Part shown: one piece after another, positions 62,664 to 64,000 of the stretch | Numbering within the stretch: position 1 is the stretch's first letter | Layout: each line of letters begins with the position of its first letter | Source: Sphingomonas sp. 32-66-10 | GTDB lineage: Bacteria; Pseudomonadota; Alphaproteobacteria; Sphingomonadales; Sphingomonadaceae | DNA: 64,000 nucleotides | Reading direction: 5' to 3' | NCBI GenBank assembly: GCA_002280565.1 | Contig: NCEF01000008.1 | Coordinates: forward strand, 1 to 64,000 | Made by a program: the position numbers and the translations under genes | Notes under the pieces: generated by a model | Told to the model about the DNA's origin: nothing | Database searches by the model: none | The model's input: the letters and a program-made list of their open reading frames with translations, nothing else

Positions 62664-63541
62664 GGAAGCTCGGGGGGACAATCTTCGCGGGAGCTGCATT
62701 CGCGCTGATGGCTGCTTTTGGCGGCGTGGCCGCTCCGACGGCTGCGTCTCCGCCGCAAGCGGCACAGTCGCGCACCGCATTCCGCTTCGATGGTCCGATG
62801 ATCCAGGGTGGCACCGTGCTCGGCACCGCGCCCGCGCTGACCAGCCGGGTGACCCTTGACGGTCGCAATGTGCGGGTTGCATCCGATGGACGGTTTCTGA
62901 TCGCGTTCGATCGCGATGCTGCGGCCAGCGCCGAGCTGGTCGCGACCCGCGTCGATGGCAGCGTGTTGCGCCAGACGCTTCGTATTCAGCCGCGCGCCTG
63001 GCGGATCGAGCGGCTGAATACGCTTCCGCGCTTTGCCCAGCCCAGCGCCGAGTTTCAGCGCCGTCGCCCGGCCGAACTGGCGCAGATCAATGCGGCCCGG
63101 GCCAAGTCGCACGATGTGGCCGGTTGGCGACAGGATTTCATGTGGCCGGTGACCGGGCGCATCTCTGGCCTGTTCGGGTCACAGCGCATCTACAAGGGCG
63201 AGCCGGGTTCCTATCATTCCGGCGTCGATGTCGCCCGCCCGACCGGCACGCCGATCATCGCCCCCGCCGACGGCGTGGTTGTGCTTGCCGCACAGCTGCC
63301 GTTCACGCTGGAGGGCAAGCTGCTGATGCTCGACCATGGCATGTCGCTCAACAGCGCCTTTCTGCATTTGTCGCGGATCGACGTGAAGGTCGGCGACGTG
63401 GTGCGACGGGGGCAGCGGATCGGCGCGATCGGCACCACCGGCCGCTCGACTGGCCCCCATCTTCACTGGGGGATGAAATGGGGCAATGCACGAATCGACC
63501 CGCTGCTGATCGCCGGGTCGATGCCGGTGACGGCGGATTAG
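62660..63541 (+). CDS. M23-family peptidoglycan endopeptidase
   Basis: A 293-residue exported zinc metallopeptidase, probably a peptidoglycan DD-endopeptidase or LytM factor. After a signal segment (FAGAAFALMAAFGGVAAP) and an N-terminal domain to about residue 150, the LytM core has SYHSGVDVARPTGTPIIAPADG and HLHWGMKWGN, the HxxxD and HxH zinc motifs. GTG 62660 overlaps the DUF2093 stop. It is cotranslated with DUF2093 and xseA. Confidence 0.9.
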   Translation: MRKLGGTIFAGAAFALMAAFGGVAAPTAASPPQAAQSRTAFRFDGPMIQGGTVLGTAPALTSRVTLDGRNVRVASDGRFLIAFDRDAAASAELVATRVDGSVLRQTLRIQPRAWRIERLNTLPRFAQPSAEFQRRRPAELAQINAARAKSHDVAGWRQDFMWPVTGRISGLFGSQRIYKGEPGSYHSGVDVARPTGTPIIAPADGVVVLAAQLPFTLEGKLLMLDHGMSLNSAFLHLSRIDVKVGDVVRRGQRIGAIGTTGRSTGPHLHWGMKWGNARIDPLLIAGSMPVTAD

Positions 63542-63565
63542 AATCGCGCCAGCTACACGCCATAT

Positions 63566-63581
63566 GTGACGTTTTTGTCAC
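63566..63581. promoter_or_regulatory. Inverted repeat GTGAC-N6-GTCAC
   Basis: The pair GTGAC at 63566 and GTCAC at 63577 around GTTTTT lies 25 bp after the M23 stop and about 150 bp before the TonB receptor start. It could be an operator of the receptor (a CRP-like shape) or a weak hairpin after the peptidase gene. I cannot decide. Confidence 0.35.
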
Positions 63582-63727
63582 GGCATGACGACTTTGCGAC
63601 AGTCCGCGTGCCAAGCTCTTGTGCGGCGCATCGTTGCAGACGTATCGATACCCAATCTGCGCGGCGTTCGTCGTGCGTGAACGAATGGGGCGTCCAGCGC
63701 GATGTCCTGAAAAACGGGGAGCTTCCA

Positions 63728-64000
63728 ATGGTATCAAATGTTCGCAGGCACCTGCTTACCTCGACCCTGCTGATCGGCACTGTGGTCGCAAGTCCGGCCT
63801 TCGCTCAGACTGAAGAGGCTCCGGCCGAGGGTGAGGCCATCGTCATCACCGGTTCGCGCATCCTGCGCCCGAACCTTGAAGCGAACAGCCCGGTCACCAG
63901 CGTCACCGGTCTTGAGACCACTCAGAACGCCGACGTTACGCTCGATACGTTCCTGAACACGCTGCCGCAGGTCAATCCGGCCGGCACGACCACGTCGAAC
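63728..64000 (+). CDS. TonB-dependent receptor, N-terminal part (runs off the window)
   Basis: Ninety-one codons are visible. The signal peptide (LLTSTLLIGTVVASPAFAQ) is followed by an acidic linker and the TonB box EAIVITGSRILRPN, then the plug domain start SPVTSVTGLETTQNADVTLDT and TLPQVNPAGTTTSN. GGGGAG precedes ATG 63728. The TonB-box and plug wording are of the large sphingomonad receptor group. The rest is beyond the window end. Confidence 0.88.
   Translation, partial: MVSNVRRHLLTSTLLIGTVVASPAFAQTEEAPAEGEAIVITGSRILRPNLEANSPVTSVTGLETTQNADVTLDTFLNTLPQVNPAGTTTSN

Overview
This is a G+C-rich chromosomal window from an alphaproteobacterium, most likely a Sphingomonas-type member of Sphingomonadales. 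The markers are an aminolevulinate-synthase hemA, a MipZ division ATPase, a pgmG-type phosphomannomutase/phosphoglucomutase, two TonB-dependent receptors, DUF2093 and DUF2061 proteins, a general-stress (EcfG-type) promoter, and GTG/TTG starts at tightly packed gene borders. The assignment is by gene content and style only.

Region 1 (1-11.6 kb) is accessory. It holds a lower-G+C DUF5343 gene, a glyoxalase-fold gene broken by an apparent one-base deletion, a YefM/YoeB toxin-antitoxin pair, an SRAP DNA-protein crosslink enzyme, several small lipoproteins and a 22-bp-phased GTCGC array. At 4465-4649 a 3' fragment of tRNA-Thr(GGT) abuts a piece of a tyrosine integrase, the scar of an integrative element. 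To its right lies a small regulon: a TonB receptor and GPH-type sugar symporter on one strand, a ROK repressor facing them, and a secreted PI-PLC-like phospholipase. Matching 25-bp AT-rich palindromes sit in the receptor/ROK intergenic region and at the phospholipase promoter.

Region 2 (11.6-25.7 kb) is mostly housekeeping: an orphan lasso-peptide B2-like protease, hemA, murI, plsY, dprA, a hemerythrin, topA, panC, mipZ, a J-domain membrane protein, pgmG and an ExoX-like nuclease. Region 3 (25.9-36 kb) has a TraB/GumN protein, an XRE regulator/membrane-protein pair with its own operator array, a sodium symporter, the Ku/LigD end-joining pair (ligD carries an in-frame palindromic repeat), and an ATP-grasp/alpha-E fusion with a transglutaminase.

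Region 4 (36-50.9 kb) contains a CbpA-type DnaJ, a YihY membrane protein, a fabI broken by a perfect 38-bp tandem duplication, a DUF4160/DUF2442 pair, aroC, purA, a large hybrid histidine kinase, an FAH-family enzyme, an M3 peptidase and a YqcI/YcgG-DUF1989 pair. Region 5 (51-64 kb) contains rpmB, tadA, a TPR protein, an OmpA-like lipoprotein with an EcfG-type promoter, a CorC/HlyC transporter, a VWA protein, purD and xseA with overlapping divergent start codons, an M23 peptidase and the start of a second TonB receptor.

The main points to follow up are the fabI duplication, the ROK-phospholipase regulon, the phased GTCGC array, the tRNA-Thr/integrase scar, the palindrome inside ligD, and the XRE operator array. 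No rRNA, intact tRNA, CRISPR array or complete insertion sequence was seen.
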